27,167 nt of DNA. It comes from an uncultured Flavihumibacter sp. GTDB lineage: Bacteria > Bacteroidota > Bacteroidia > Chitinophagales > Chitinophagaceae. Below, piece after piece: positions 1 through 7,880 of this stretch. The notes beneath the pieces were generated by a model. The model did not search any database, had not been told where the DNA came from, and was given only the letters and a program-made list of their open reading frames with translations. The stretch spans positions 1 to 27,167 of the forward strand of contig CAMLRX010000062.1 in assembly GCA_946482545.1 (NCBI GenBank). The letters are read 5' to 3'. A program made the translations under genes and the position numbers. The first letter of the stretch is position 1. Each line of letters begins with the position of its first letter.

Positions 1-498
1 GCCGATGTGGAAGCCGCCATTGTGGCGATAGGAGAGAACGAAGGGGTGAACATTATGGCCACCGCATTGCTGAAGGAACTGAAAGTAAAACGCATCATCT
101 GCAGGGTTACTTCTCCTTTGCAGAAAACCGTGCTGGAAGCGATGAACATCAACGAATTCACGTATCCGGAAGAAGATTCCGCTGAACGACTGGCCTACAA
201 ACTGGATGTAAAAGGGGCCATTGATTCGTTTAAGGTGTCCGATGAATACCAGTTGCTGGAAGCGGAGATTCCCGCCAGGTTTTTTGATAAGAAAGTATCG
301 GAAATAGATTGGGCCGAAAAATACAAGGCCCAGTTGGTGACCATCATCAGGAATGTAGAGGAGAAAAACATCTTTGGGCTGAAGGGGAAAAAGCCAAAAG
401 TGCTGGGCGTGCTTTCCCCGGATACCACGATGCGGGAAGGAGATATCCTGGTACTTTTTGGCGCTATTGGCGACCTGGAGCGCTTCCTGGAATCCTGA
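1..498 (+). CDS. TrkA-family potassium uptake regulator (RCK domains), 5' end missing
   Basis: This is the C-terminal 165 codons of a K+ channel/transporter regulatory subunit; the frame is open to base 1, so the true start lies outside the window. The first part (IVAIGENEGVNIMATALLK, then VKRIICRVTSPLQK) matches the second half of an NAD-binding Rossmann RCK_N domain. The remainder, ending GDILVLFGAIGDLERFL, is a typical RCK_C (TrkA_C) domain, where the family binds small regulatory ligands. Such proteins sit on the cytosolic face of TrkH/KtrB-type transporters and gate K+ uptake. The channel partner gene would be expected upstream, out of view. The stop lies three bases from the convergent stop of the hemJ-like gene, and no terminator hairpin is visible between them. 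Family assignment is firm; TrkA versus KtrA is not decided. Confidence 0.88.
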   Translation, partial: ADVEAAIVAIGENEGVNIMATALLKELKVKRIICRVTSPLQKTVLEAMNINEFTYPEEDSAERLAYKLDVKGAIDSFKVSDEYQLLEAEIPARFFDKKVSEIDWAEKYKAQLVTIIRNVEEKNIFGLKGKKPKVLGVLSPDTTMREGDILVLFGAIGDLERFLES

Positions 499-501
499 GT
501 A

Positions 502-1053
502 TTATTTTCCTGAACGGATGTTTTTATAAATCCTGATCGCGCTCATCAATACGATCACGAACAACAATAAACCACCAAGTCCCCAAACCAGGCTGAGACC
601 CGTTTTCACCACCACCAGCATAACAATGGCCACGAGGAAAATGGTGGCTACTTCGTTCCATACGCGCAACTGCTGCGACGAATACCGGAATGCGCCTTTT
701 AACTGCGCTTTATAGAGATGGTGCAGCGAGAAATGGTAAGCATACAACAACAGTACCAATACCAGTTTTATCAGTAACCACAGCCCTTCCGGCCGGAATA
801 GGATCAGGTGCCAGTTTCCGCTGAAGAGTGTGGAGAGCCCGAACGCGAGGGTTAATACGGCTGAGGGCCAGGTAATGCCATACCACAGGCGCGTGAGCAT
901 GATGCGGTACTGTTCCTGCAACACTTTGCGTTCCGCTTCCGGACGTGCCTGCGCTTCCGTGTTGTAGATCAGCAGACGCACCATATAGAACAGCCCGGCG
1001 AACCAGGTCACCACAAATATGATGTGCAGCGCTTTGATGTACAGGTTTCCCAT
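502..1053 (-). CDS. hemJ: HemJ-type protoporphyrinogen IX oxidase (CopD/UPF0093 family)
   Basis: The 183-residue integral membrane protein has about five hydrophobic segments. Its opening (YIKALHIIFVVTWFAGLFY) is the hallmark of the HemJ family, with the conserved His at residue 10. HemJ oxidises protoporphyrinogen IX to protoporphyrin IX, the penultimate step of haem synthesis, replacing HemG or HemY. A basic cytosolic tail (IRIYKNIRSGK) closes the protein. The ATG follows the coaE stop with one base between, so the two genes are almost certainly translated from one message. The stop is convergent with the TrkA-like gene. HemJ is the usual protoporphyrinogen oxidase of many Bacteroidota, which supports the assignment; function is inferred from family. 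Confidence 0.88.
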   Translation of the reverse strand: MGNLYIKALHIIFVVTWFAGLFYMVRLLIYNTEAQARPEAERKVLQEQYRIMLTRLWYGITWPSAVLTLAFGLSTLFSGNWHLILFRPEGLWLLIKLVLVLLLYAYHFSLHHLYKAQLKGAFRYSSQQLRVWNEVATIFLVAIVMLVVVKTGLSLVWGLGGLLLFVIVLMSAIRIYKNIRSGK

Positions 1054-1054
1054 A

Positions 1055-1663
1055 TCAGGTGGTTTGGTCTTTTGCCTGGGCGCGTTCCAGCAGTTGTTTG
1101 TGCAATGCTAAAACCTGCGGAATCACCATTTCCTGGTCGTTGTTGACGATCACGGTATCGCATAACCGCATTTTGATCTGTTCCTGAATTTGTTTTTCCA
1201 TCCTTTGTTTCACCAGTTCTCTCGAAACGCCGTCGCGTTCCATTACACGGTGGATGCGCAACGTGTCGGGCGCGTAAACACCTATGATAAAATCAAGCTG
1301 TGCGGCCGTACCTGTTTCAAAAAGCAGTGCGGCTTCTTTAATGGCGTAGGGGTAAGTTTGCCGTTCGAGCCATTCGTTCCCGAAGCGAATGGTTGCCGGA
1401 TGAACAATGGCATTGAGTTGCGCGAGTTTGTCTTTATCGTTGAAAACTTTGGCGGAAAGCGCCTTCCGTTGCAGTGTGCCCCCATCGTAAACTTCTTCAC
1501 CGAAAATGGCTATGATGGCTTCTTTCACGGCAGGGGCCACGTTCATAATGTGTTTGGCGGCATCATCGGCATAGTACACGGGTACGCCGAGTGTGGAGAA
1601 CACCTGTGCCACGGTTGATTTTCCCGAGCCAATGCCACCGGTAATGCCAACTTTGAACGTCAT
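1055..1663 (-). CDS. coaE: Dephospho-CoA kinase
   Basis: The 202-residue cytosolic kinase catalyses the last step of coenzyme A synthesis, ATP-dependent phosphorylation of the ribose 3'-OH of dephospho-CoA. The P-loop GGIGSGKST lies at residues 9-17 right after the first strand. Further CoaE features follow: the VPVYYADDAAKHI segment near residue 30, the IVHPATIR segment and the EAALLFETG strand. Length matches the family (about 200). It lies 52 bases downstream of yajC, with a hairpin and T-tract between them, so expression may depend on readthrough or a weak promoter I cannot see. The hemJ-like gene follows after one base. Confidence 0.95.
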   Translation of the reverse strand: MTFKVGITGGIGSGKSTVAQVFSTLGVPVYYADDAAKHIMNVAPAVKEAIIAIFGEEVYDGGTLQRKALSAKVFNDKDKLAQLNAIVHPATIRFGNEWLERQTYPYAIKEAALLFETGTAAQLDFIIGVYAPDTLRIHRVMERDGVSRELVKQRMEKQIQEQIKMRLCDTVIVNNDQEMVIPQVLALHKQLLERAQAKDQTT

Positions 1664-1680
1664 GTGGAGAAGGAAAAAAA

Positions 1681-1712
1681 TGAAAAGAAAAGCCGGAAAT
1701 GAATCCGGCTTT
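1681..1712 (-). terminator. Rho-independent terminator downstream of yajC
   Basis: On the minus strand an 8-bp perfect stem (AAAGCCGG / CCGGCTTT, bases 1705-1712 and 1689-1696) with an 8-base loop is followed by a T-rich run (TTTTC, then TTTTTTT after a short break). It lies just past the yajC stop and before coaE, so it probably ends or attenuates the upstream message. Confidence 0.7.
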
Positions 1713-1715
1713 CAG

Positions 1716-2060
1716 TTATTTGGCGGCTTCTGCTTTTTTATTCAGTTGCGCTGTCCATTCCATGGAGATGGCGGATTTTTCAATCTTCAGGTAGCTGCCG
1801 GGGCTCACTTCCAGTTGGATTGTACCGTCTTCATTGATTCTGAAAACGGTGCCGTGGATACCTGCGATGGTCACTACTTTAGAACCTTTTTCCATGTTCT
1901 CGATGAACTTCTTTTGTTCTTTTGCTTTTTTAGCCTGCGGGCGGATCATGAACAACCAGAAAACAACGATCATGAGTCCCAGGAAAATGAACTGAAATCC
2001 TGAACCGCCGCCTTGTGCGCCACCGGGGTTGGCCGCCAGGAAAAAAAATGCTTGTGTCAT
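1716..2060 (-). CDS. yajC: Preprotein translocase subunit YajC
   Basis: The 114-residue protein has a short periplasmic, Gly-rich N-terminus, a single membrane helix at about residues 24-40 (FIFLGLMIVVFWLFMIRPQ) and a cytosolic basic region. The signature FWLFMIRPQAKKAKE at the membrane exit and the SKVVTIAGIHGTVFRI strand of the small soluble domain are characteristic of YajC. YajC associates with SecDF and SecYEG in protein export. The gene sits 37 bases after the DUF1573 lipoprotein gene, with no separate promoter seen, so the two probably share the promoter near 2580. Length fits the family. Confidence 0.94.
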   Translation of the reverse strand: MTQAFFFLAANPGGAQGGGSGFQFIFLGLMIVVFWLFMIRPQAKKAKEQKKFIENMEKGSKVVTIAGIHGTVFRINEDGTIQLEVSPGSYLKIEKSAISMEWTAQLNKKAEAAK

Positions 2061-2097
2061 TGCTACTTATTTATATGATTTGGATTGAACCCTGAGG

Positions 2098-2562
2098 TTA
2101 CTTTTTCATCGCCACCACTTCTCCTTCAAAAACGAGTGTATGGCTTTGTGTGCCTTTGGTATTGGCGGTTACAACTATGGTTTTGTGCAACATGCCTACG
2201 CGGCCGTTGCTGTCGAATTCACCTTTGATCTCCGCTTCGTTACCGGGAGCGATGGGCTTTTCGGGCTTATCGGCTACGGTACAGCCACAGCCGGGGGAAA
2301 CGGTTTGAATAATCAGGGGTTTATCGCCCGTATTTTTGAACCGGAAACTGAGTACCAGTTTTTGTCCTTCATTGATTTTTCCGACCTGCTTCACGGAATC
2401 GATCCATTGAATCGTAGTGAAGGAACTACTGTCCAACTGTTCCCTGCCGGGTTGTGGGTTCAGCTCCTGCGCAGCCGCGGTGTTCTTTCCCTGCGTATCA
2501 GCATTGTTACAGGCTGAAATGCAGCCGGCGAGCAGTAAGGATGCCAGTATAAATTGCTTCAT
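2098..2562 (-). CDS. DUF1573 lipoprotein
   Basis: The 154-residue exported protein has an N-terminal signal peptide ending in a perfect lipobox, LAGC, with Cys14 as the lipidation site. After a low-complexity linker comes an Ig-like DUF1573 domain: LSFRFKNTGDKPLIIQ, then SPGCGCTVADKPEKPIAPG, then HKTIVVTANT. The CGC pair in that domain is typical of the family. DUF1573 proteins are abundant periplasmic or outer-membrane lipoproteins of Bacteroidota with no settled biochemical role. The position between nusB and yajC is a recurring one in the phylum. A TACCTTTG -7 element lies 18 bases before the ATG, so it probably begins a message continuing into yajC. Confidence 0.88.
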   Translation of the reverse strand: MKQFILASLLLAGCISACNNADTQGKNTAAAQELNPQPGREQLDSSSFTTIQWIDSVKQVGKINEGQKLVLSFRFKNTGDKPLIIQTVSPGCGCTVADKPEKPIAPGNEAEIKGEFDSNGRVGMLHKTIVVTANTKGTQSHTLVFEGEVVAMKK

Positions 2563-2579
2563 GGAATTTATTTGAGAGG

Positions 2580-2587
2580 CAAAGGTA
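2580..2587 (-). promoter_or_regulatory. Bacteroidota -7 element for the DUF1573-yajC message
   Basis: On the minus strand this reads TACCTTTG, an exact TAnnTTTG match, 18 bases upstream of the DUF1573 ATG and 20 bases past the nusB stop. No TTG is found at the matching -33 position, so it is weaker than the nusB and miaB promoters. Confidence 0.55.
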
Positions 2588-2607
2588 ATTAATTGCTTTA
2601 TATCGGT

Positions 2608-3531
2608 TTACCGGAAGTTCACTTTGTGCAGTTTTCCTGCGGCGGAAAGGTCTTTGTGGATATTGTCCAGCAACCCGTTCACAAACTGTCCGCTTTGTGG
2701 GGTACTGTATTCCTTGGCGAGATCGATGTATTCGTTGATGGTCACTTTCGGGGGGATGGTTTCAAAGTAAAGAAACTCTGAAATCCCCATCTGGAGCAGG
2801 ATCAGGTCGAGTACGGCGATCCGTTCCGCGTCCCAGTTCTTCAGTTTGGGGCGGATCAGTTCCATATTGGTTTCTTTTTTCTCCAGCACAGTACGGAGCA
2901 GGCCAAAGGCGAATTCACGCTTTTCTTTACTCACCATTTCCTGGAAAGCGCCGTTGCCAGGCTTCAGGATGTATTGAAGGGTGAGCTGATGCACCATTTC
3001 AGCATCGTCGTCCCAATTGGAAAAATGCTCTTCAATGTGCCCTACAAAATCATCGCTGCCCAGCATCAGCTGGGTGAAGATGTATTCGATGATCTGTTTT
3101 TCTGTTTTCTTTTCCCTGCCATCCTGGTGGATGTACAATTTATAAATGTCGGATTCCGCCAGTTCGAGGTACAGTTTACGCACCAGTTCAGCGGAACCTT
3201 CCACGTGTTGTGGTTTTACGGAACCCATGGCGATGGCCCAGGCGGGATCCTCCATGATTTTCCACAACAATTCATTGCCTGCAAGTTTGATGTTTACGTT
3301 CAGGTCTTCCTGGGAAGGAAGGTGTTTGGAAGAGCGCAGCCTGCTGTCGGTTTCGGCGTAACGCGCGATCTCAGTAACCATGTAAACGAGGTAAACGAAC
3401 AGTTCCCGGGTCTGATCAAGATGTTTCTGGAGTATCTTCGCCGGTTCTCCCGGCTTCAAATCTGCTTCGAGGGCGTCCAGCGTGTACAAACTCTGCATCA
3501 CTTTCACCCTGATGTTTCTTCTGCTGATCAT
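2608..3531 (-). CDS. nusB: Transcription antitermination factor NusB (long Bacteroidota form)
   Basis: The 307-residue protein is about twice the length of the E. coli protein (139 residues). It opens with the classical NusB start, SRRNIRVKVMQSLYTLDA. The rest of the canonical all-helical fold lies at the C-terminus: residues about 215-300, including AERIAVLDLILLQMGISEFL, IPPKVTINEYIDLAKEYS and the terminal FVNGLLDNIHKDL. About 150 extra helical residues are inserted between. NusB works with NusE (S10) at boxA RNA in rRNA antitermination. A textbook Bacteroidota promoter lies directly upstream (3556-3586), supporting the ATG at 3531. The long form is usual in this phylum. Confidence 0.93.
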   Translation of the reverse strand: MISRRNIRVKVMQSLYTLDALEADLKPGEPAKILQKHLDQTRELFVYLVYMVTEIARYAETDSRLRSSKHLPSQEDLNVNIKLAGNELLWKIMEDPAWAIAMGSVKPQHVEGSAELVRKLYLELAESDIYKLYIHQDGREKKTEKQIIEYIFTQLMLGSDDFVGHIEEHFSNWDDDAEMVHQLTLQYILKPGNGAFQEMVSKEKREFAFGLLRTVLEKKETNMELIRPKLKNWDAERIAVLDLILLQMGISEFLYFETIPPKVTINEYIDLAKEYSTPQSGQFVNGLLDNIHKDLSAAGKLHKVNFR

Positions 3532-3555
3532 GTATTAAGAACTGATTTAGGCGGG

Positions 3556-3586
3556 CAAAATTAGGACATTGCGGCATACTTTCAAA
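3556..3586 (-). promoter_or_regulatory. Bacteroidota promoter for nusB
   Basis: Minus strand: -33 element TTTG (3586-3583), 19-base spacer, -7 element TAATTTTG (3563-3556). Both elements and the spacing match the phylum consensus. The expected transcription start is near 3549-3552, giving a leader of about 20 bases before the ATG at 3531. Confidence 0.8.
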
Positions 3587-3894
3587 GCATTTCTGCCCGG
3601 CAGGGCACTATCGGGGAGGAGAAAAAACAGGGTACGGAGCGAATAAGCTGTGGTTCCGGGTAAAGGCGCAGGCCGAATGGTTTTATATACGTGACAAATT
3701 TGGCATTGGATTTTTTTATAAAGCCGAACAATGATAGCTTCGCTGAAAAATTGACATTGCTGCAACGCTTTCCCGCCCTTTAATCCTGCCAAACCTGAAA
3801 AAAATACCGGAAGATTGGCTTTGGTACAGAATTAGTTATCCGAAATGCGCCGTTCAGGCACTGTATTCATAAACTACAAAAAAACCATACTACT
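3587..3894. other. groESL upstream spacer, no gene recognised
   Basis: About 310 bases separate the nusB promoter from the groES ATG. Open frames here, including an 81-codon minus-strand one overlapping the nusB promoter, show no recognisable protein character. I find no CIRCE inverted repeat (TTAGCACTC / GAGTGCTAA) and no exact TAnnTTTG on the plus strand. There is a TTGGCATTGG stretch followed by T7ATAA near 3702-3722, and a TAGCTTCG near 3737-3744. Either could belong to the groESL promoter, but neither is convincing. The spacer is likely to hold the heat-shock control region. Confidence 0.5.
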
Positions 3895-4176
3895 ATGGCT
3901 AAGAAGTTAAGTGTTACTCCTTTGCACGACAGGGTGATCGTAAAACCAGCCCCTGCTGAAGAAAAATCATCCGGCGGAATCATTATCCCCGACACCGCCA
4001 AGGAAAAGCCCCAGAGAGGTACCGTGGTAGCCGCAGGTCCCGGTAAGAAAGATGAACCCGTTACAGTGAAAGCGGGCGATACTGTTCTGTATGGCAAATA
4101 CGCCGGAACGGAAATCAGCATCGAAGGATTGGACTACCTCATCATGCGTGAGAGCGATATCCTCGCGATCGTTTAA
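3895..4176 (+). CDS. groES: Co-chaperonin GroES
   Basis: The 93-residue protein forms the heptameric lid of the GroEL folding chamber. It begins [14 protein letters not shown], the classical GroES strand, and carries the mobile loop at residues about 20-38 ([19 protein letters not shown]) that contacts the GroEL apical domain. It ends in the conserved [13 protein letters not shown]. Length is standard. An A-rich stretch precedes the ATG and no Shine-Dalgarno is present, as usual in Bacteroidota. groEL follows after 53 bases in the same direction, so the two form the expected two-gene operon. Confidence 0.98.
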   Translation: MAKKLSVTPLHDRVIVKPAPAEEKSSGGIIIPDTAKEKPQRGTVVAAGPGKKDEPVTVKAGDTVLYGKYAGTEISIEGLDYLIMRESDILAIV

Positions 4177-4229
4177 TGGTATTTATCTGTATCTATTTTA
4201 TTTCTGAATCATTTTAATTCTACAATAAC

Positions 4230-5864
4230 ATGGCTAAACAATTGTTCTTCGATATCGAAGCCCGCAATAGGATGAAGAAAGGCGTTGACACGCTTGCCAA
4301 CGCAGTAAAAGTTACCCTCGGTCCAAAAGGCCGTAACGTGGTGATTGAAAAGAAATTCGGCGCACCCTCCATTACGAAAGATGGTGTGAGTGTTGCGAAA
4401 GAAATTGAACTGGAAGATCCCATCGAGAACATGGGTGCCCAGATGGTGAAAGAAGTGGCTTCCAAAACCGCTGACATCGCCGGAGACGGTACCACAACCG
4501 CTACCGTCCTCGCACAATCCATCATTGCTGAAGGATTGAAAATGGTAGCCGCAGGCGCTAACCCCATGGACCTGAAACGCGGTATCGACAAAGCCGTGAG
4601 CCTGGTGGTGGAAAACCTGAAAGGACAAAGCCAGACCGTAGGCAACGATTCCAAAAAAATCCAGCAGGTGGCCAGCATCTCCGCCAACAACGACGAAACC
4701 ATCGGTAAACTGATCGCCGAAGCTTTCGCCCGTGTAGGTAAAGAAGGGGTGATTACCGTGGAAGAAGCAAAAGGTACCGATACAACTGTTGAAGTAGTGG
4801 AAGGTATGCAGTTCGACCGTGGCTACATTTCTCCTTACTTCGTGACCAACAGCGAGAAAATGGAAGCTGAACTGCAGAACCCTTACATCCTGATCTACGA
4901 CAAGAAGATCAGTGCTATGAAAGACATCCTCCATATCCTGGAGAAAGTAGCACAAAGTGGCCGTCCCCTGCTCATCATCGCGGAAGACCTCGAAGGTGAA
5001 GCCCTGGCTACCCTGGTGGTGAACAAACTGCGTGGTACCCTGAAAGTGGCCGCTGTTAAAGCGCCTGGCTTCGGTGACCGCAGAAAAGAAATGCTGACTG
5101 ATATCGCGATCCTCACCGCAGGTACCGTTATCAGTGAAGAACTAGGTCACAAACTGGAAGGCGCCGACCTCTCTTCCCTCGGTCAGGCAGCTTCTGTTAC
5201 CATCGATAAAGACAATACCACTATCGTAGGCGGTAAAGGTAAAAAAGCCGAAATCACTGCCCGCGTTAACCAGATCAAAGCGCAAGTGGAGAACACTACT
5301 TCCGATTATGATCGTGAGAAGCTCCAGGAGCGTCTGGCCAAACTGGCAGGCGGTGTTGCCGTACTGTACGTAGGTGCCGCTACAGAAGTGGAAATGAAAG
5401 AGAAAAAAGACCGTGTTGACGACGCCCTGCACGCTACCCGCGCCGCAGTGGAAGAAGGTATCGTTCCCGGTGGTGGTGTCGCGTTCATCCGCGCCATCGA
5501 AAGCCTGGAAGCGAAAGTGAAAGGCCAGATCGCCGACGAACAAACCGGTATGGCCATCGTTCGCCGTGCACTGGAAGAACCTATCCGCACGCTGACCGCT
5601 AACGCAGGTATCGACGGTTCCATCGTGGTACAACGCATCAAAGAAGGTAAAGGTGATTTCGGTTTCAACGCACGCACCGAAAACTTCGAAAACCTGTTCA
5701 AAGCAGGGGTGATCGATCCTACCAAAGTAAGCCGCGTTGCCCTCGAGAACGCTGCTTCTATCGCTGGTATGCTCCTCACTACTGAGTGCGTAATCGCCGA
5801 CAAACCCAAGAAAGAAGAAGCACACGCTCATCCCGGCGCTCCAGGAATGGACATGGGCTACTAA
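4230..5864 (+). CDS. groEL: Chaperonin GroEL
   Basis: The 544-residue chaperonin assembles into the double-ring ATP-driven folding machine. Visible family features are the nucleotide-binding [12 protein letters not shown] loop at residues 85-96 (Asp86), [14 protein letters not shown] at 31-44, and the [12 protein letters not shown] signature near residue 403. Codon use is highly biased, as expected for an abundant protein, and the coding sequence has long antisense open frames that are shadows. The tail reads [13 protein letters not shown] rather than the repeated GGM of the E. coli protein. It is the second gene of the groES-groEL operon and is followed by a strong terminator. Confidence 0.98.
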   Translation: MAKQLFFDIEARNRMKKGVDTLANAVKVTLGPKGRNVVIEKKFGAPSITKDGVSVAKEIELEDPIENMGAQMVKEVASKTADIAGDGTTTATVLAQSIIAEGLKMVAAGANPMDLKRGIDKAVSLVVENLKGQSQTVGNDSKKIQQVASISANNDETIGKLIAEAFARVGKEGVITVEEAKGTDTTVEVVEGMQFDRGYISPYFVTNSEKMEAELQNPYILIYDKKISAMKDILHILEKVAQSGRPLLIIAEDLEGEALATLVVNKLRGTLKVAAVKAPGFGDRRKEMLTDIAILTAGTVISEELGHKLEGADLSSLGQAASVTIDKDNTTIVGGKGKKAEITARVNQIKAQVENTTSDYDREKLQERLAKLAGGVAVLYVGAATEVEMKEKKDRVDDALHATRAAVEEGIVPGGGVAFIRAIESLEAKVKGQIADEQTGMAIVRRALEEPIRTLTANAGIDGSIVVQRIKEGKGDFGFNARTENFENLFKAGVIDPTKVSRVALENAASIAGMLLTTECVIADKPKKEEAHAHPGAPGMDMGY

Positions 5865-5884
5865 TTTAAACAGGACCAATATTC

Positions 5885-5916
5885 AAAACCCCGCTCCGCA
5901 AAGAGTGGGGTTTTTT
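5885..5916 (+). terminator. Rho-independent terminator of groESL
   Basis: Stem AACCCCGCTC (5887-5896), loop of six bases, then GAGTGGGGTT (5903-5912); the stem has a single G-U wobble. It continues into a T6 run (5911-5916), 22 bases after the groEL stop. Confidence 0.88.
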
Positions 5917-5952
5917 GTTGAACCATGTTCCCTTTTCATCCGTATATATGGT

Positions 5953-6666
5953 ATGAAAATACTATCCTTTCTGAAATGGAGTTTCCTACTTGGGGCACTG
6001 TCGCTTACCATGGCGCATTGCAGAAAAAATGAAGCGCCCGTTCCGCCAGCCCAAACAGATTCAACACTGAAGTGGCTGGCGCTTGGGGATTCTTATACCA
6101 TAGGAGAGTCTGTGCTGCCTGCTGAACGCTATCCTGTTCAGACCGTAAAACTGCTTGCGGAGGAAAACATCCGCTTTGCATCCCCCGAAATCATTGCCCG
6201 TACCGGATGGACCACCGGAGATTTACTGTATGCACTCCAGGATAAACCAGGTATGCCGCAATACGACCTCGTTACCCTCCTCATCGGTGTTAATAATCAG
6301 TACCAGGGCCGATCCCAGGATGAGTACACCAACGGGTTTACACAATTGCTCACCAAAGCAGTACAGTTTGCCGGCAACCGGCCACAAAGGGTGATTGTAC
6401 TTTCCATCCCCGATTATGCCGTTACGCCTTTTGCAAGAGGGGCCGATACAGAGCGCATCAGCCGCGAAATAGACCAGTTCAACGCGCTCAACAAAAAAAT
6501 AACACAGCAGGCCGGCATCACTTACGTAGACGTTACCACCGCCTCAAGAACTGCAGCCACAGATCCATCCCTTATTGCGTCCGACAGCCTGCATTTCTCC
6601 GGAAAAGCCTATGGCCAATGGGCGAAGATGCTGATCCCGGTCATCAAGAACGCCTTGCGACCCTAA
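5953..6666 (+). CDS. SGNH/GDSL-family hydrolase, exported
   Basis: The 237-residue protein begins with a signal peptide (residues 1-22). Cys23 could be lipidated, but His at -1 is unusual for a lipobox. The SGNH hydrolase blocks are clear: LALGDSYTIGES with nucleophile Ser47, TGWTTGDL (block II Gly), IGVNN at 111-115 (block III Asn, with Asn instead of the common Asp) and DSLHFSG with the catalytic Asp211 and His214. This points to an esterase or deacylase acting on envelope or external substrate; the substrate cannot be told. I chose ATG 5953; the frame extends upstream only through a GTG inside the groEL terminator, which is implausible. It lies alone between groESL and the mscS-like gene. 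Confidence 0.85.
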   Translation: MKILSFLKWSFLLGALSLTMAHCRKNEAPVPPAQTDSTLKWLALGDSYTIGESVLPAERYPVQTVKLLAEENIRFASPEIIARTGWTTGDLLYALQDKPGMPQYDLVTLLIGVNNQYQGRSQDEYTNGFTQLLTKAVQFAGNRPQRVIVLSIPDYAVTPFARGADTERISREIDQFNALNKKITQQAGITYVDVTTASRTAATDPSLIASDSLHFSGKAYGQWAKMLIPVIKNALRP

Positions 6667-6725
6667 GCGGTGGCACCGGGTACCCGTATTTTCACCGTGC
6701 CCGATCCTCCCCAATAATTTCTTCC

Positions 6726-6733
6726 TACCTTTG
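6726..6733 (+). promoter_or_regulatory. -7 element for the mscS-like gene
   Basis: TACCTTTG, an exact TAnnTTTG match, lies 58 bases before the ATG at 6792 in the 125-base spacer. No TTG was found at the ideal -33 distance. Confidence 0.5.
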
Positions 6734-6791
6734 GAACCTGTTTTGCACTACCACTCACCGGAAATTGATCGTTCACTTTTAAATCGATAGC

Positions 6792-7880
6792 ATGGAATCA
6801 ATTCTTCAAAGGGAGTACTGGGGCAACAGTGTCCAGGATTATCTGATCGCACTGGGTATTTTTATCGGCATTATTATCGCCATCCGGATTTTCAGGTCAA
6901 TCATTCTTTCGCGGCTGAAAAAATTCTCGGCCAATACCACGAGTAATATTGATGATATTCTGATACAGATCGTGGAGAAGTCTATTCTTCCGATCGTGAA
7001 CGTGGCCGCGGTGTACGCTGCGTTACATTACCTGGACCTGAGCCCACGTACAAGCCAGGTCGCAAGAATCGCATTGTCGGTGGTAATGACGTATTTCGCG
7101 ATTAAACTTATAGTAACGGTACTAAGTCATGTGCTCACCGGCTACATGCGCAGGCAGGACAAATGGGAGGAGAAGCAAACACAGGTGAAGGGTATTATGA
7201 TTGTGGTGAATATCGTGGTATGGGCGTTGGGAATAGTGTTCCTGCTCGATAACCTCGGGTTCGATATCACAGCGGTAATCACTGGTTTGGGAATCGGTGG
7301 TGTGGCCATCGCTCTTGCATCACAGGCCATCCTTGCGGACCTGTTCAGTTATTTCGTGATCTTCTTCGACCGTCCGTTTGAAATTGGAGATTTCGTGGTG
7401 GTGGATGATAAGAACGGGATTGTAGAGCATGTTGGCGTGAAAACAACCAGGATCAAAACGCTTTCCGGGGAACAACTGGTTTTTTCCAATACCGACCTAA
7501 CCAATTCACGCATTCATAATTACAAGAAAATGGCGCGCAGAAGGGTGCTGTTCAAGATAGGCCTCGTTTACAATACGGATACTGCCTTGTTAAAAGAAGC
7601 ACCCGGTATCATCAAAGAGATCATTGTAAAGCAGGAAAATGCCACATTCGACCGCTCTCATTTTATGAACTTCGGTGAATTCAGCCTGGAAATTGAAACG
7701 GTTTATTTTATTGAAAGTCCCGATTACAATATTTACATGGATATTCACCAGGCTATTCTAACAAACATGTTCGAGGCTTTCAGGGCCAAAGGTATATCTT
7801 TCGCTCTGCCGACACGAAGGTTGTTTATGGACCAGAATGACACCGGTGAAAAAGAATCTTCCGCTACTTTATTATCCTGA
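6792..7880 (+). CDS. MscS-family small-conductance mechanosensitive channel
   Basis: The 362-residue inner-membrane channel has about five predicted helices: roughly 17-37, 66-82, 90-112, 134-152, and a pore helix within 156-185 rich in Gly and Ala (VITGLGIGGVAIALASQA). The MscS beta domain follows immediately, FFDRPFEIGDFVVVDDKNG, then GVKTTRIKTLSGEQLVFSN, which are very conserved family blocks. The C-terminal alpha/beta domain runs to the end. Such channels release solutes on hypo-osmotic shock. Two more helices than E. coli MscS fit the larger YbdG/YnaI-like subgroup. The last 17 bases overlap the end of the convergent HU/SPOR gene. A TACCTTTG element upstream is the probable promoter. Confidence 0.9.
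   Translation: MESILQREYWGNSVQDYLIALGIFIGIIIAIRIFRSIILSRLKKFSANTTSNIDDILIQIVEKSILPIVNVAAVYAALHYLDLSPRTSQVARIALSVVMTYFAIKLIVTVLSHVLTGYMRRQDKWEEKQTQVKGIMIVVNIVVWALGIVFLLDNLGFDITAVITGLGIGGVAIALASQAILADLFSYFVIFFDRPFEIGDFVVVDDKNGIVEHVGVKTTRIKTLSGEQLVFSNTDLTNSRIHNYKKMARRRVLFKIGLVYNTDTALLKEAPGIIKEIIVKQENATFDRSHFMNFGEFSLEIETVYFIESPDYNIYMDIHQAILTNMFEAFRAKGISFALPTRRLFMDQNDTGEKESSATLLS

Noticed and set aside
3700..3722. Sigma-54 promoter-like TTGGCA near the groES spacer
   Set aside because: The -12 half (TTGC) is missing, so it does not match the -24/-12 consensus.
3547..3792. 81-codon minus-strand open frame in the nusB-groES spacer
   Set aside because: Covers the nusB promoter and shows no protein-like composition.
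4209..4955. Long antisense open frame (248 codons) opposite groEL, and another at 5142-5879
   Set aside because: Shadows of the highly biased groEL codons; Phe/His/Cys-rich translations with no domain character.
5905..5952. N-terminal extension of the SGNH hydrolase from a GTG
   Set aside because: The GTG lies in the stem of the groEL terminator; ATG 5953 starts the signal peptide.
6667..6725. Possible hairpin after the SGNH gene (GGCAC... GTGCC)
   Set aside because: Stem is short and bulged with no T-run; not supported as a terminator.
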